A stretch of DNA of 64,000 nucleotides, taken from Hippophae tibetana. Its lineage: Eukaryota > Streptophyta > Magnoliopsida > Rosales > Elaeagnaceae. Of this stretch, positions 23,501-35,800 are shown piece by piece (position 1 is the stretch's first letter; every line of letters starts with the position of its first letter). The stretch is from contig CM072809.1 of assembly GCA_037013495.1 (NCBI GenBank), forward strand, positions 6,533,001-6,597,000, in the 5' to 3' direction. Made by a program: the position numbers and the translations under genes. The notes under the pieces were generated by a model. It worked only from the letters and a program-made list of their open reading frames with translations, was not told where the DNA came from and searched no databases.

Positions 23501-26286
23501 AAACATTGAGGTCCAGTATGTTTAGATTTCTTACCTTTGGAACTCATAGATTTAAGTTATCTTAGATTCTGGTTCTTTGTGTGACTTGATTGTGCTTTAC
23601 TTTGTGGATTCTTTATGTTAAAGATTTCTTTAGTCTTTTGACTGTGAGTATCGGTTCTTCATCGTCATTGTCATCATCTTTAATCATGGTGGTTTTGAAG
23701 TCCACTTTTTTTCTTTGTAATAGTTCGAAAGCTCATTAGTTTTTTCAATTTTAATGGTGTTCGCATCTTTACTTTCATTTATGGAAGTGATCTGATAATG
23801 AACAAATAATCTTTTAAACTAACCTGAATTTTTCAATTTTCTCTCCAAAATTAGAAGAAGAGTTAGCAATATCACATAATTTAGTATAAAATTAGAAAAG
23901 GTTTCACACTCTTCCATTGTAAGCTTTTCAAACCTAGTGTCGAAGTTTACTTCTTCTTACTTGTGGTGTCATCATGGAAATCTCTAAAGTATCTCAAGCA
24001 TGCAGTATCAACATTAGATATACCTCGAAATGCATCAGCAGACACAACATTAAAAATAGTATTTACTCCCTTTTGATTCCAGTTATTATCAGTTTTATTT
24101 TCAGTGGTCTATTTGTTTATAGGTTTAAGAGTAATTACATTATCTTTAATAACTGTAAGTGATTCTTAATCATAAATAACATAATTTCAAACACTTTCAT
24201 CTATAGAACATAGAAAGGCTCTCATACGAGCCTTCCAATATGGGTAGTTAGACTCGTTAAAGAAAGGAGCACCAGTTGTAGTCTTAAATGATTCATAACA
24301 AGGTCCTAAGCACACATTAAGTATATCTAGTAACCTGCTCTAATACTAATTGAATTTTTTTTGTTACAGATCTAATTAATTAAAAGGGTGAATAGATAAT
24401 TAATCAAATTATGTCAAATTAAAATTTCACAAATAATCACACATGTAATCGTGTGAAAATAAATTAAGATTGACATGATATTTTTAAGTATAAACAACAT
24501 AATTCACAATAATGACTTATGAGTAAAACTACCGAATCGTTTAACTATCCACTATGAAAATAATATTTGATTACAAGGTTGGTACTCAAACTACCAATCA
24601 TAAATAATACCCTCGAGTAATTTACTTAGAAGTCTTTGCATTCTTTCACAGTCTCCACGAGTAAAGTGTACGGATCCGAATCAATATTTTGATAAACTCG
24701 AGTCATACGATTTATCAAAACCGTTCAACTGGTATATGAAAAGTTAACAAAATAACACTAGTACAATGCGTATCCTAGAGTAGATTTAATAATGTATAAT
24801 ACTAGTTAGATGATTTAATAAAATATCAGTTAAATCAAAATTAAATAGCAAATTCTATAACAAAGATAAAACACATGATCATAAATAAAATAAGTTTATC
24901 AATCATTCAATGTTTGATAGATTAATACAAGAAAAAAACCTAACAAAATATGATATAGTTTTTGTAAAACAGTTTGAGATAGAAAACTTAAGATGAAAAG
25001 ATTGATGTTTTTGTAGTTAAGAGATCCATCACAATTTGAAATCAACCTTAGAGGACTTAAATCGTTGTAGATCGATACTCGATTGATCTATCTCCTTGAT
25101 CGATTCAAACATTGATCGATTGATCGAGTAATTTATATACTAAATATTTTTATGTGTCTAATATGAAATTTAAAGTGTATAAAAATAGAACTATATTTAA
25201 GATATGTTCATTTGAAGTTCATTAGTTTTTTTGGCTTGATAGTGATTTTGAAAAACGTGTTTAGAAATTAAATCACATTTAAACGTTTCTTCACAAATAT
25301 CACCGATATTTATAAATTTTACAAAAAAAAGGTGTGATATTTAGAATTTCATGAACTCTGTTATGGGCAAATTGTTCTCAAGATGTGCATTCCTGTAATT
25401 TGGCATGTAAATAGATAGGCTGACACAATGTAATCTATATTAACCTCTTTATTTCCACCACTTTAACTTTGTTAATGACAGATCTTTTTCCCTATCAAGA
25501 ATCAAATCTTTTAAGTCATCATCTACATTTGGACTTGATACAAGCTGTTACTTTCGTTGCATGAAGTAATTGATGCTCTATGGGATCCTGTTTTCAGCTT
25601 CCACCTGCTGACAGATGGATTTTATGTTCATTGCATTTACAGATGATATTCCCATGGATCTTTGATGAAATTCATGCCTTAAAGAAATTCAAAAATACAG
25701 CTCATATTTTGGCTGAGAAGATAGATTGGCCTCAGCTATATGACATTGATGCACTAAAAAATAACAAGGTACCTTTTTCATTCAAATTATTAATGTCCTG
25801 AAAAACATAAGTAATTTAACCTAGGTTACAAAATATGATTTTTAATCATTTTGCTTATAAAAAATCTGTTAAAGAATGACATTTGGTAAATTTTAAATAT
25901 TATTCTATTATTAAAATTTATTATCAAAAGTTAGCACATTTTTTATTAAAAAAATGACTAAATGATATTTTATAACTTAAAGTACTAAACACCACCTTTC
26001 ATAGAATCAAAATGACTCCCACGATATTTTTTTTCTTTCATTTTTTTAATAGCAAATTTTAAGTTTTATTTATTCCTTTCAACGTATACAGGTGCCTGTA
26101 GCAGCTGCTGTTTATTACGAAGACATGTTTGTTAATTTTAAGTTAACGATGGAAACAGCTTCTCATATCGAAGGTATTCGGTTGTGGATTACTAATGAAT
26201 ACATGCATTCTGGTCTTCGTGATTCTGGGAGCCAAGTTTTCGATAATTTGATGGGAATGCTCAATGGCAAGAAGCCTTTGTTTTGA
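14523..26286 (+). CDS. Chimeric gene: LEA14 N-terminus fused to prolyl aminopeptidase (family S33)
   Basis: Ten exons keep one frame: 14523-14772, 19019-19155, 19252-19425, 19649-19885, 19957-20057, 20174-20246, 20356-20424, 20605-20712, 25643-25768, 26092-26286; 489 residues. Residues 1-43 are LEA14 exon 1 (MSHLVESAHNFVAEKI... to DSAAYLG). From NWYSVPGLRLRDHRF on, the protein is an alpha/beta-hydrolase prolyl aminopeptidase like Arabidopsis At3g61540. Visible are the oxyanion-loop QGGPGF (98-103), nucleophile elbow GQSFGG with Ser188, Asp436 in YYEDMF and His464 in EYMHSG, so the triad is complete. The enzyme would remove N-terminal proline from peptides. Relatives usually start with a transit peptide; here the LEA14 piece replaces it, so a cytosolic location is inferred. 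Intron 1 (4.2 kb) and intron 8 (4.9 kb) hold dead LTR elements. An alternative start downstream of the LEA14 part is possible but no better ATG precedes the hydrolase domain. Confidence 0.85.
15231..15645. repeat. ~205-bp tandem duplication inside one LTR
   Basis: GCTTCCATCAATTCGATGAT... (15231 to about 15440) and GCATCCACTAATTCGGTGAT... (about 15441-15645) are tandem diverged copies, each ending near TTATATATAAATGGTGGTG. The partner LTR at 17665 has only one unit. Confidence 0.8.
16517..16582. repeat. Perfect 33-bp tandem duplication
   Basis: The unit starting CATGTTTTTCTATTACTTGA occurs twice without a mismatch (16517-16549 and 16550-16582), which indicates a recent slippage event inside the old LTR element. 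Confidence 0.95.
16980..17340. repeat. Degenerate short tandem array, unit about 20-24 bp
   Basis: A run of imperfect units of the type CAAGAGTCGTGACTTTTCAC/CAAAAATTATGACTTTTCAC extends for about 360 bp in the interior of the LTR element. Three adjacent units (about 17155-17220) are almost identical. Related TTACAACCTTTCAACATAAA sequences occur in both LTRs, so the array seems to derive from an element-internal motif. Confidence 0.8.
20824..25323 (-). mobile_element. Non-autonomous LTR retrotransposon in intron 8, minus strand
   Basis: Direct repeats lie at about 20824-22048 and 24355-25323. Both start TTTTTTTGTTA.AGATCTAATT and end with TTTACAA. Next to the right repeat is a decayed primer-binding site (minus strand TAGTATTAGAGC at 24348-24337, against TGGTATCAGAGC), so the element reads leftwards. 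The 2.3-kb interior has gag traces: on the minus strand CFECMSYDQFAAKC near 23510-23470 is a CCHC zinc knuckle with His changed to Gln. No reverse transcriptase or integrase was seen. The right LTR lacks about 250 bp present in the left one. The exact ends and a target duplication could not be fixed. Confidence 0.75.
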
Positions 26287-27114
26287 TTCTCATTGTTCCA
26301 TTTTCTAGTTGTATATTAATGCACCAATAAAAAAAATTAATTTTATTTTATTTACTATTTTAATGGATGTGGATTAAGATTTTTGTTTTATTTTTTTAGT
26401 TTTTTATTTAATAGATTTTAAAAGATAAAAAGTTAGATTTATTTTATTATATTCTCTGAAAGGGCTTCAATTTCAGACTTAGTCCCTTACTATCAACATC
26501 TTAGTAGTATTGTTCATTTTTTATATGACCCCAAGTTAAAAATATTATTTTCTTATAATCGTTTTAAAAATAAAAGCATGTTTTGCTAATAATGGTCTTG
26601 AAAAACGAAAGAAAGAAAGATATAGAAAATTCAGATAACGAACATGAGAAAACAGAAAAAAAATGATTATCATCAAGTCAAAATAACATAACTACCCTAA
26701 AATAGAAATAGCTGACTACATATTTCCTGTAAGCAAAAACCACAAGCAATCAAATGGTTGTATTAAAAAAATGTTCATTATAGAAAAGACAAACACTAAT
26801 TTCAATTAAAACTGTTCGTACAAAAACACCAACTTAATATTTTTAACATTAATTTTAATATTTTCTTTATAGGTTGTTTAATCTAACACTTTATATTTTT
26901 AACATATTTTTATTTTGGTCACTTCTCTTTTATTATTTTGTGTAATTTTTTTTTATGATAGTTCAATTAATTTTTTTTAACCTATTGATTTATTAAATCT
27001 TAAATTAATCCGAAAGAAAATAAATTTCATTCCATTTATAAATATTATATTAATAGTTTTTAATTAATATAAAATACACTATAAAATTGGTTAAAGCACG
27101 CCACCTATTGAATG
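26287..27114. other. 3' flank of the chimeric gene and AT-rich spacer
   Basis: Contains the presumed 3' untranslated region (AATAAA-like AATAAAAAAAA at about 26325) and then A/T-rich sequence. No coding sequence was recognised. Confidence 0.6.
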
Positions 27115-27740
27115 CCCATAGACAGCCAGGGAAGCTGCATTTGACTTAGTAAACACTAAACAGGCACAAAGCAGATAACTCCACCGTCCAAATAGATATT
27201 TATGGGAAATACGTAAAAGACCAATCCTACACTATAATATCTAAATTTCCTATCTCAACCGAAAAATCTTATATACCGTTTAGGGGTGTCATTTTATTTC
27301 AATATACGATAATAGGATAGAAGATGGATTTAAATATAAATTAGTTTAAGATTATATGAATCAATTTATTTGTTAAATGAATTAAATATAATACGATATA
27401 ATAATTTAAAATTCATCCTTTAAATTAATTTTTTAGTATAGTTTTATCCATCGACACAAATCTAAACTAACTCAAATAAATTTAATGAATTATATTCGAT
27501 TAAAATAATATATTTTTATTAAAAAAAATTAAATTTATAATAACAATAACTCAATTTGAATCAAGTAAAACTATAAATAACTCAAGATGATAAAAAAAAA
27601 TTGAGTTATTCATATGCAACCTATCGATTAAATGGATGAATGTGATTAAGACAATTTTATACCCAACACTATATAAATAATAATTGTTTTAATCTCGTCC
27701 TATTTTTAGGCTTTTTTTTATTGTCATAAAAATAAAATAT

Positions 27741-27969
27741 TTCCTCATCGACATGTCGGCTACAGATCTCAAAACGCGTTTATCATATGCCACGTGTACA
27801 ACAACGTGTCATAACCGTGGCGTAATCTCTAACACAAGCAACAAACTTAAACAAAGTGTGAACCCACAAATAAAGTGCACGAATTCATGTATATATAAGT
27901 AGGCATAAAGATCGGAACTAATCAATACATACAATATATAAGAAAATATCTGAAAAATAAATAGTAAAA
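27741..27969 (+). promoter_or_regulatory. LEA14 promoter with G-box/ABRE-like elements and TATA box
   Basis: CCACGTGT at 27790-27797 and ACGTGTC at 27804-27810 are G-box/ABRE-type cores bound by bZIP factors in ABA and drought responses. They lie about 90 bp upstream of GTATATATAAG (27889-27899), which is 70 bp before the ATG. The upstream duplicated block begins near 27115. Diverged copies of this region occur at 11741-13105 and 14314-14522. The elements are seen; ABA control is inferred. Confidence 0.7.
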
Positions 27970-28542
27970 ATGTCGCACTTAGTACAGAGCGCGAAGAACT
28001 TTGTGGCAGACAAAATAGCGAATGTAGAGAAGCCAGAAGCAAGCGTGATAGACGTTGATTTCAAGAGCTTGAGTGGGGACTCTGCGGAATATCTTGGAAA
28101 GGTCTCTGTTAAGAACCCTCATGATCATGACCTTCCTATCTGCGAGATCTCTTACACTCTTAAAAGTGCTGGCAGGTAATTCATTAATACAGTTAAGAAA
28201 ATTGCAAAACTACTAGTGTTGATTTGACTTCGTCCATGAAGGATCGGTATATTTTGATTGCTTATTTTCCTTGAAAACTGAATTTGAAACAGGGTGATAG
28301 CATCAGGAACAATACCAGACCCAGGGTCGATAAAGGGAAACGACACAACCATGCTGGATATTCCAGTGAAAGTGGCCTACAGCGTATTGGTGAGCCTGGC
28401 CAAAGATGTGAGTGCAGATTGGGATATTGACTATGAATTGGATTTGGGTCTCACTATTGATCTTCCTATTATTGGCAATTTTACCATTCCTCTCTCCAAG
28501 AAGGGAGAGATGAAGCTTCCCAGTCTCTCTAGTGTCTTTTAA
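27970..28542 (+). CDS. LEA14: LEA14-like desiccation protein, two exons
   Basis: Exons 27970-28175 and 28293-28542, phase-2 GT-AG intron of 117 bp; 151 residues, exactly the usual LEA14 length. Exon 1 encodes VQSAKNFVADKIANVEKPEA, DVDFKSLSGDSAEYLGK and LPICEISYTLKSAG. Exon 2 encodes VIASGTIPDPGS, GNDTTMLDIPVKV, DWDIDYELDLGL and NFTIPLSKKGEMKLP. This is a complete LEA_2/WHy domain, a small hydrophilic beta-fold protein that in other plants accumulates under drought, salt and ABA. The promoter has G-box/ABRE cores, which fits. It is the likely intact sister of the copy that donated the first 43 codons and promoter to the chimeric gene at 14523: the start region differs by only a few bases. Confidence 0.93.
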
Positions 28543-29843
28543 TTAACCTGCTCTGGTTTCTTTTCTTTCCTTTACCACCTTTTTCTACTTTTTATTTTAT
28601 TTTATTTTATGTAATCTCATTTATAATTAAGGATCATGAGTTTAGACTTTCACTACTCTCATATGTTTTTAGCCTATATAATATATTTTTTTATTTACTT
28701 CTGATTGGCGAATAATGAGAATTATTCCGTATTTAAATAAATAAATAAAAACAATTAAATCAATGACTATATACAATCTTCGCCAAATTTGAAATTAATA
28801 ATTGATGACCATGTTAACATGTGCCACTTGTTTATGGTTTAAAATTGATGTATTTTAATATTTAATTATTTTTTATCAATTTTGATTTTTTAATTTTTTT
28901 TAAATAAAGTTAAAATATCTAGTTGAATTTTATTTATTAGATCTTTAAAAAGAAAATATCTTAAAAAATTAAATAAAACTGAATTTTTTTTTGTTAAAAT
29001 TTGATTAAAATATAAAATGATTGATACCTCCTATTTATAAGCGTAACTTGAACCGTGCACTTTTTCCATCCGGATATATGCCACAAACATTAGTCGCATT
29101 CATGCATAGGTTCTCTGCGTAAGAAAATCTACTACGCCATCTTGATTTTGACACACATGTACAGTGATTAAAATAATTTCAAAAAATAATATTCAATTAT
29201 GAGTCTAAATAATTATATTTTTTTACTGCAAAAGTATATTTTGTTATTTTTCTTACTAATTTTAATATTTTGTTTAAAAGCAATTAGTTAAAAATTTAAG
29301 TAAAATATGGCACCGAAACACCAATTATGCATTAACATAAGGCGAGAACGTAACTGAAAATGAGAGAAAAAAAGAGTAAATTCTCACTCACTCACTCACT
29401 AATGTTAAATCTATCTGCACTAACATGTGTCCATCCTGAAAGCAGAATTTAATTATAGCAATTAGAAAAACAAGAGACGGTTTAGTACCTTGGCTTTAAA
29501 ACACCATCCTTCATAGAATAGAACATGTTATGCTCTTAAGCACGTTTACAATCATGTTTATAACACTCTTCAAAACCAAAGTGTTCCCCCTTCCCCGAAA
29601 AACAAAAAGCTAAAGAATCATATTGTTTCCTACACAGCAATATCTCTATTTTCGATGTGCAGTGTTCTTTCTTGCACCTTGTTCCTTATGGGGCAAAATT
29701 ATGAACCTGTTTCTGAGGTCACTTGTGACTCACAAAAAGATGCAGCAAAGTGCATACTGTTTCTGATTCTTTGAATTACCCCAGTGATGCACATCCATCA
29801 TCAAGTATTAAAGACATTTTTCATCACCAAAATTTGTTTATTC
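28543..29843. other. Spacer between convergent LEA14 and RECA1 genes
   Basis: No gene seen. It holds the 3' untranslated regions of both neighbours, A/T-rich sequence and a small (CTCA)n run near 29385-29400. Confidence 0.6.
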
Positions 29844-32800
29844 TCATTTAAACTCTTCAAGAATATCTTCTTCCTCATAAGCCAACGGCAAGTTCTTCGA
29901 CAGTGAAGGACTTGCTAGTCCCATTCCATCTGACATTTTGGATCGTACCATCTGCACATCAGAACCCAACCTTTAATCTTCCCACATTGTACTTCAAAAC
30001 TCACCTAACTATAGCGTAGATGCCAAAAACTTAATATAAGAGAGATGGTGTGTGCCTCTTGATAATAAATATAAGCGTAGATATCAACACAAATCTTTTA
30101 GTTATTTCAAGAAAAAGAGTTTAATCTTTTACAACAGCTTATTACTTTTGTTTTGAAAAATACTTAATATAAGAGAGATCGTGTGTGCCTCTTGATAATA
30201 AATATAAGGTGGATAACAACACAAATCTTTTAGTTATGTTAAGAAAAAGAGTTTAATCCTTTGTAACAGTTTAGTACTTTTGTGTTTTGAAAAATGATAG
30301 TAGAATCACAAATGATTAATTTTTCATTTTTTTTTATTTTTTACCATATTGTTTTAAATATTATTGAGATGTAACTTCTATAAATTGTTTTTAGTAATAT
30401 AAAACAATGACTACACAATTGATTAAAAAAAAGGTTATAAAATTTAATTAATAGTGCTTATGTTATCACTTTATCATAAAAAAATGATTAAACTATGGCA
30501 AAAAATAATAAATGACAACTGTTCTAGCTAACATAATTAAAAAACATAAGTACATTTGTCTTTAAATATAAAGATAAAAGTACTTAATATAATATATTTT
30601 TTAGTATAGAAGTTGCGCATGCATAGTATGCAGTCAATTTTAATCTATATTTATCCAGCTATGGGAAGCAAGTTAAAGTGGCCACAATTTTCATTTAGAT
30701 GATGATACTATTCACACACGTTAATGACCACCCAAAATATATTTTATTGATTTCTGTGCAGCAATGCATCAAATTCAAACAATGTATGGATATATAGAAA
30801 GAGAACTGCTAATGACACAAATTTGAATTCACACCTATTATAGGGTGCTACATGACAAATTAAAATTTTGAAAATGGAAGTTCATTTCTTTATGAAAAGT
30901 TTGCCATATGTCAGAGCATAATTAGTATGAGTGCAAATGTGTGTGCATTTAACATTTCTCTGTATATAAAACATGTTCTATTCAAACCTTTTCTATTTCA
31001 TCATGGATAACAGGATTCTCTCTCAAGTACTGCAATGCTTTGTCTCTTCCTTGTCCCAACCTTGTGTAGAAGCAAGGAGGGGGAAAAAATTAGCAAATAA
31101 ATAAATTGAAGTATTTTTTTCCCCCACACTGCAAAAGGGCAGACAATTCATGGCGTTATAAAATCTTTATCAACTAATTTTTGTTATCATTAAGGGTGAA
31201 ACAGTTGAGAAGGAATAACGGGCATAAGAGTGTGATAATAGTCAATTGGACATGAGCTCGCTTAGAAATCACTACTTCTGATAGCATACCACGTTAAGAT
31301 TACAAAAAGGAAGGAAGAAAAATCATTTCAATGCAAGCTGCAAGTAAAGCGCTCCTAGGACAAACCTGTGATCACCATAGCTATACCAAGAACCCTTCTT
31401 GACCACAACGTCCATTGCTTCAGCACAATCCAAAACACAACCCTGAAGACAACTTCTGTTAGAATGTAGTTTTTACTGATCAAGGAGAGATGCTCTCTCA
31501 GTTACTATACTGACCAGTTCGCTCACTCCCTCTCCAAAAATAATTTCAAACTCAGCTTGCTTGTACGGCCTTGAAACCTACATACACGTGAAAAACAATC
31601 AGCTTCAAAAGACATTGCATTATAGAGATAGTAATTATGGCAATCATATAGGCTTTAATTGGGCAAAACTATATTGTCCAATAAACATACTTTCAATTGT
31701 TTTATAATGAACCTTTTGATTACTGAGATTGATTCTTACAAAGTCCACACTGATTTTCTACCTTCCCTAAATCTACTTTCACTTTCTCATCTCTATTTAT
31801 TAATTCAATATCAAGGCAACTGAGATTGATTCTTACAAAGTCCACACTGATTTTATACCTTCCTTAAATCTACTTTCACTTTCTCATTTTCTCTATATAT
31901 TAATTCAATATCAAGTAAGGCAGCATGAATGCAAAATAATAGTAGACTCAAACAACAAAGAAATCAGTGTAGTTGGCTTTGATTGCTAAACCTGAAATTA
32001 TACGTCTTTAATGATGTTGCATTGACAAACTCGTAAATTGGCCCATCTCAAGTGGAATTGAGTAACACAAGTCACGTGACTTTTTGTTTGAAGTTAAATC
32101 TCAAAAGGCCAAAAAACTTGCTCAAATTACTTGGCCATTTGCACTATCAAGTGGAATTGAGTAACACTATAAGAAAAATTACAAGAACTTCATTCAAAGA
32201 TCTATAACCCTCAAGAGCATATTTGCTGTTATACCTTACTCTTTTGAACCCTCACACGAACGCGAAGTCCAATTTCTTCATCTCCTTTAACCTAATCATC
32301 ACCCCAAACATGTTTAATGAGAAAACAATGTTCCAGTTGTCAAAATGAGATTATGAAATCAAGATGCCTAAATATATACACAAAGAAATAAGAAACAAAA
32401 GAACAAAGTCATAGTGCTTACAGACTTTATCTTCCCAGTTGAACGAATCTCAAGCCTAACTGAGGCAAAGAACTTTAATGCTATTCCTCCACTTGTAACT
32501 TCAGGATTCCCATAATATACACCAATCTTTTGAAAAACAAATGAAAGTGTTGTTAGACTCATGGAGAGATTAAAATAATATACAAATAAAGGTGCAATTG
32601 ATTTTATATAAGGAAAATTCTATATATTTTAAATTTGAGATGAATCTCGAATGATGTGCCATAATTTTATTGACAAGTACAGTCAGACCCACATAATTAT
32701 ATTCAATGAGAAACTGTCATATCGGTAATAATGTTGATATATTTATGACATATAATAGTGTTTTTTATATAAATATCTTTTGATGACTAAACACTACCTA

Positions 32801-35800
32801 TATAAAGTTAGATGTGTGAAATATTTACTAATCATAAGAGCCTATAAGTACTTTTTCACTCAAAAGGAATTGAACATGAGGCACAGTTGATGGCTAGAGT
32901 TGATAAAAGACTATGATTGCACCAATAACTACCATCCAACAAAGGCTAATGTTGTTGCAAATGCTTTGAATAGAAAGTTTGGGAACATCACAATGTTATT
33001 ATCCACTCAAAAACATGTGTTAAGGGATTTGTGTGCATTAAAAATTGAAGTTGTTAGATGGAATGACACAACTTACATGGCCAATATAACTTTACAACCC
33101 AAGCAGATTGACAAGATCAAGGAGAAGCAAAGTAGTAATTACGTTTTGAAGAAAGTAATTGATGAAATTCACAGTGAGAAATATACCGACTTCTAGTTAT
33201 CTACAAATAAAAGCTTGATGTTAGAAATAGACTATGTATGTCTAAAGATAGAGAGCTGAAGATGAAGAAAGAGATAGCCCGAATTATAGAACACCAAAAT
33301 ATATTTGGACTTAGAAGAAAATTTATCGGTAGCCTAAGATGAAGAAAGAGATAGCCCGAATTATAGAACAATGTTTGACTTGCTAACAGGTAAGTGCAAA
33401 GCACCAAAGGTCTTTTTGGGTTGTTAAAGCCGTTATTGGCACCATAATGGAAAAGGGAACATATTGCTATGGATTTTGCTATGGGGTTGCCTAGGACTCA
33501 AAAGGGTTATGACTCAAAAGGGTAATCGTTGATCGACTCACTAAGTATGCTCACTTCTTACTTGTAAAAAAACCCTACACTTCATACAAGTATGCACGAC
33601 TATATGTTGATGAGATTGGGAGGTTGTATGGTGTGCTTGCATCTACAGTTTCAAATGGAGAACCTAGTTTGCAAATCCCTTTTGGGAGAGCTATATAAGG
33701 CAATGGGTATCGACTGAATTTTAGGATAGTTTTCCATTCCTCAGATTGACGGAGAATCTGAGAGAACTATACAAATCTTGGAAGATATGTTGTGGGCATG
33801 TGTGCTAGATTTTGTGGGAAGTTAGGACAAACCCTACACTTCATACAAGTATGCACGACTATATGTTGATGAGATTGGGAGGTTGTATGGTGTGCTTGCA
33901 TCTACAGTTTCAAATGGAGAACCTAGTTTGCAAATCCCTTTTGGGAGAGCTATATAAGGCAATGGGTATCGACTGAATTTTAGGATAGTTTTCCATTCCT
34001 CAGATTGACAGACAATCTGAGAGAACTATACAAATCTTGGAAGATATGATTTTAGGATAGTTTTCCATTCCTCAGATTGACGGACAATCTGAGAGAACTA
34101 TACAAATCTTGGAAGATATGATGTGGGTATGTGTGCTAGATTTTGTGGGAAGTTAGGACAAACATGTATCCTTGATTGAGTTTTTTTAACAACAATTATC
34201 AATCTACAATCAAGACGGCCCCCTATGAAGCTCTTTATGGAAGGAGATGTAGGTCTCTTGTGCATTGGTACGAAGTCAGTGAAAGAGTAATCTTAGGCCT
34301 GCATTAGTTCAGGAGACATGTGAAGCAACTCATAAATTAAAGCATATCATCGTAGCAGCTTAGAGTAGACAAAAGAGCTATGCAGATAGGTATAGGAGTT
34401 TGGAGTACCAGAGCATGGCTCAACCAAAAATGTGGCCGACGAAGACATTGAGCCCTCTAATGGAGATTATTGTGACAGTCATCAATCCATTTAGTTGAAA
34501 TCCCTTGCCTAATAGGGCAAGGCAAGGCAAGACAAGACAAGTAAATTGTGCAGTCCCACATTATTTAGGAAATGAAAATTGTAATGGTTCATAAGTATGA
34601 GTTCCACTCTAAATAGAATGAGGCCTTTAGGGTGAAAGTCAAATAACAAATCATGTAAGCCTAGTCTCAAAGTGGACAATATTATATCATGTATTGGAGT
34701 GAGGCATTACAGAATTTATTTAGTTAGATGTGTGTTCTATTTAATAACAATAACAACGATATGAAATCAGTATGATCTAGAAATAGCTAAACCATAATCA
34801 AGCAAAATTACCTTATATCTTATTTGATTCAAAAATATCAGAGTACAGCCAGCTTTAGAAGCATTTCCCGACATTTTTCGCAAAGCTTGGCTCATAAGAC
34901 GTGCTTGCAACCCCATCTGCTGCATCCCAATTTCACCCTACAATACATGTCTCACAAAAAAAATCAGATTAAGACAATCTTGTAAATTTTAACTTGGAAT
35001 AACCTAGAGAAAAATGCTCACTTCGATCTCTGCTCTTGGAGTGAGAGCTGAAACAGAATCAACACAGATGAGATCTATGGCACCAGATCTGCACATACGA
35101 TCTGCGACTGAAATATACAAGCATACATTAACAGATGAGAGTAAACATATTTTTTTGCATAACATAGCCAAGGCGAAATCTGTACAGATGACATCCTTCT
35201 AGCTTTCACATCTGTTCTTATTATGTGCAACCAAGCTGGCACAAAATATGTAAGCATAAATAATACAGCAAGCATATATGATGTGATTTGCATAGAAATC
35301 AAACAAATGTCTTATAAAAACACCAGAATCTTCACATGAGGCAATCCAGAACAAGATGGGATATATTACTTTCAAGGGCCATTTCTCCATGATCAGGTTG
35401 GCAAACAATTAAATTTTCTACATCCACTCCCAATGCCTTTGAATATGCTGGATCAAAAGCATGCTCTGCATCAACAAGCATAGCATTTCCTCCTAGTTTC
35501 TGCATAAATACGATTCCAAAGCTACTTTTGATCCCATAACAATAGAAGAACATAAAGAAAACTTGAATTGGCAATAAACATTCACCTGTATTTCTGCAAT
35601 TGCGTGGAGTGCTAGGGTAGTTTTTCCACTACTTTCTGGTCCAAATATCTAGAAGCAATAATAACGCTCTTTGTTGTCAAGAATTAAATATGTTACGAAA
35701 TACAAATAATAATAATCGAACTTTTGTCAAAGCTAAAGGCAGCATTGAATGTAAAAATGCATGAAGTTACTTCATGTTCTATTTTCGTTTTTGTTTTTTA

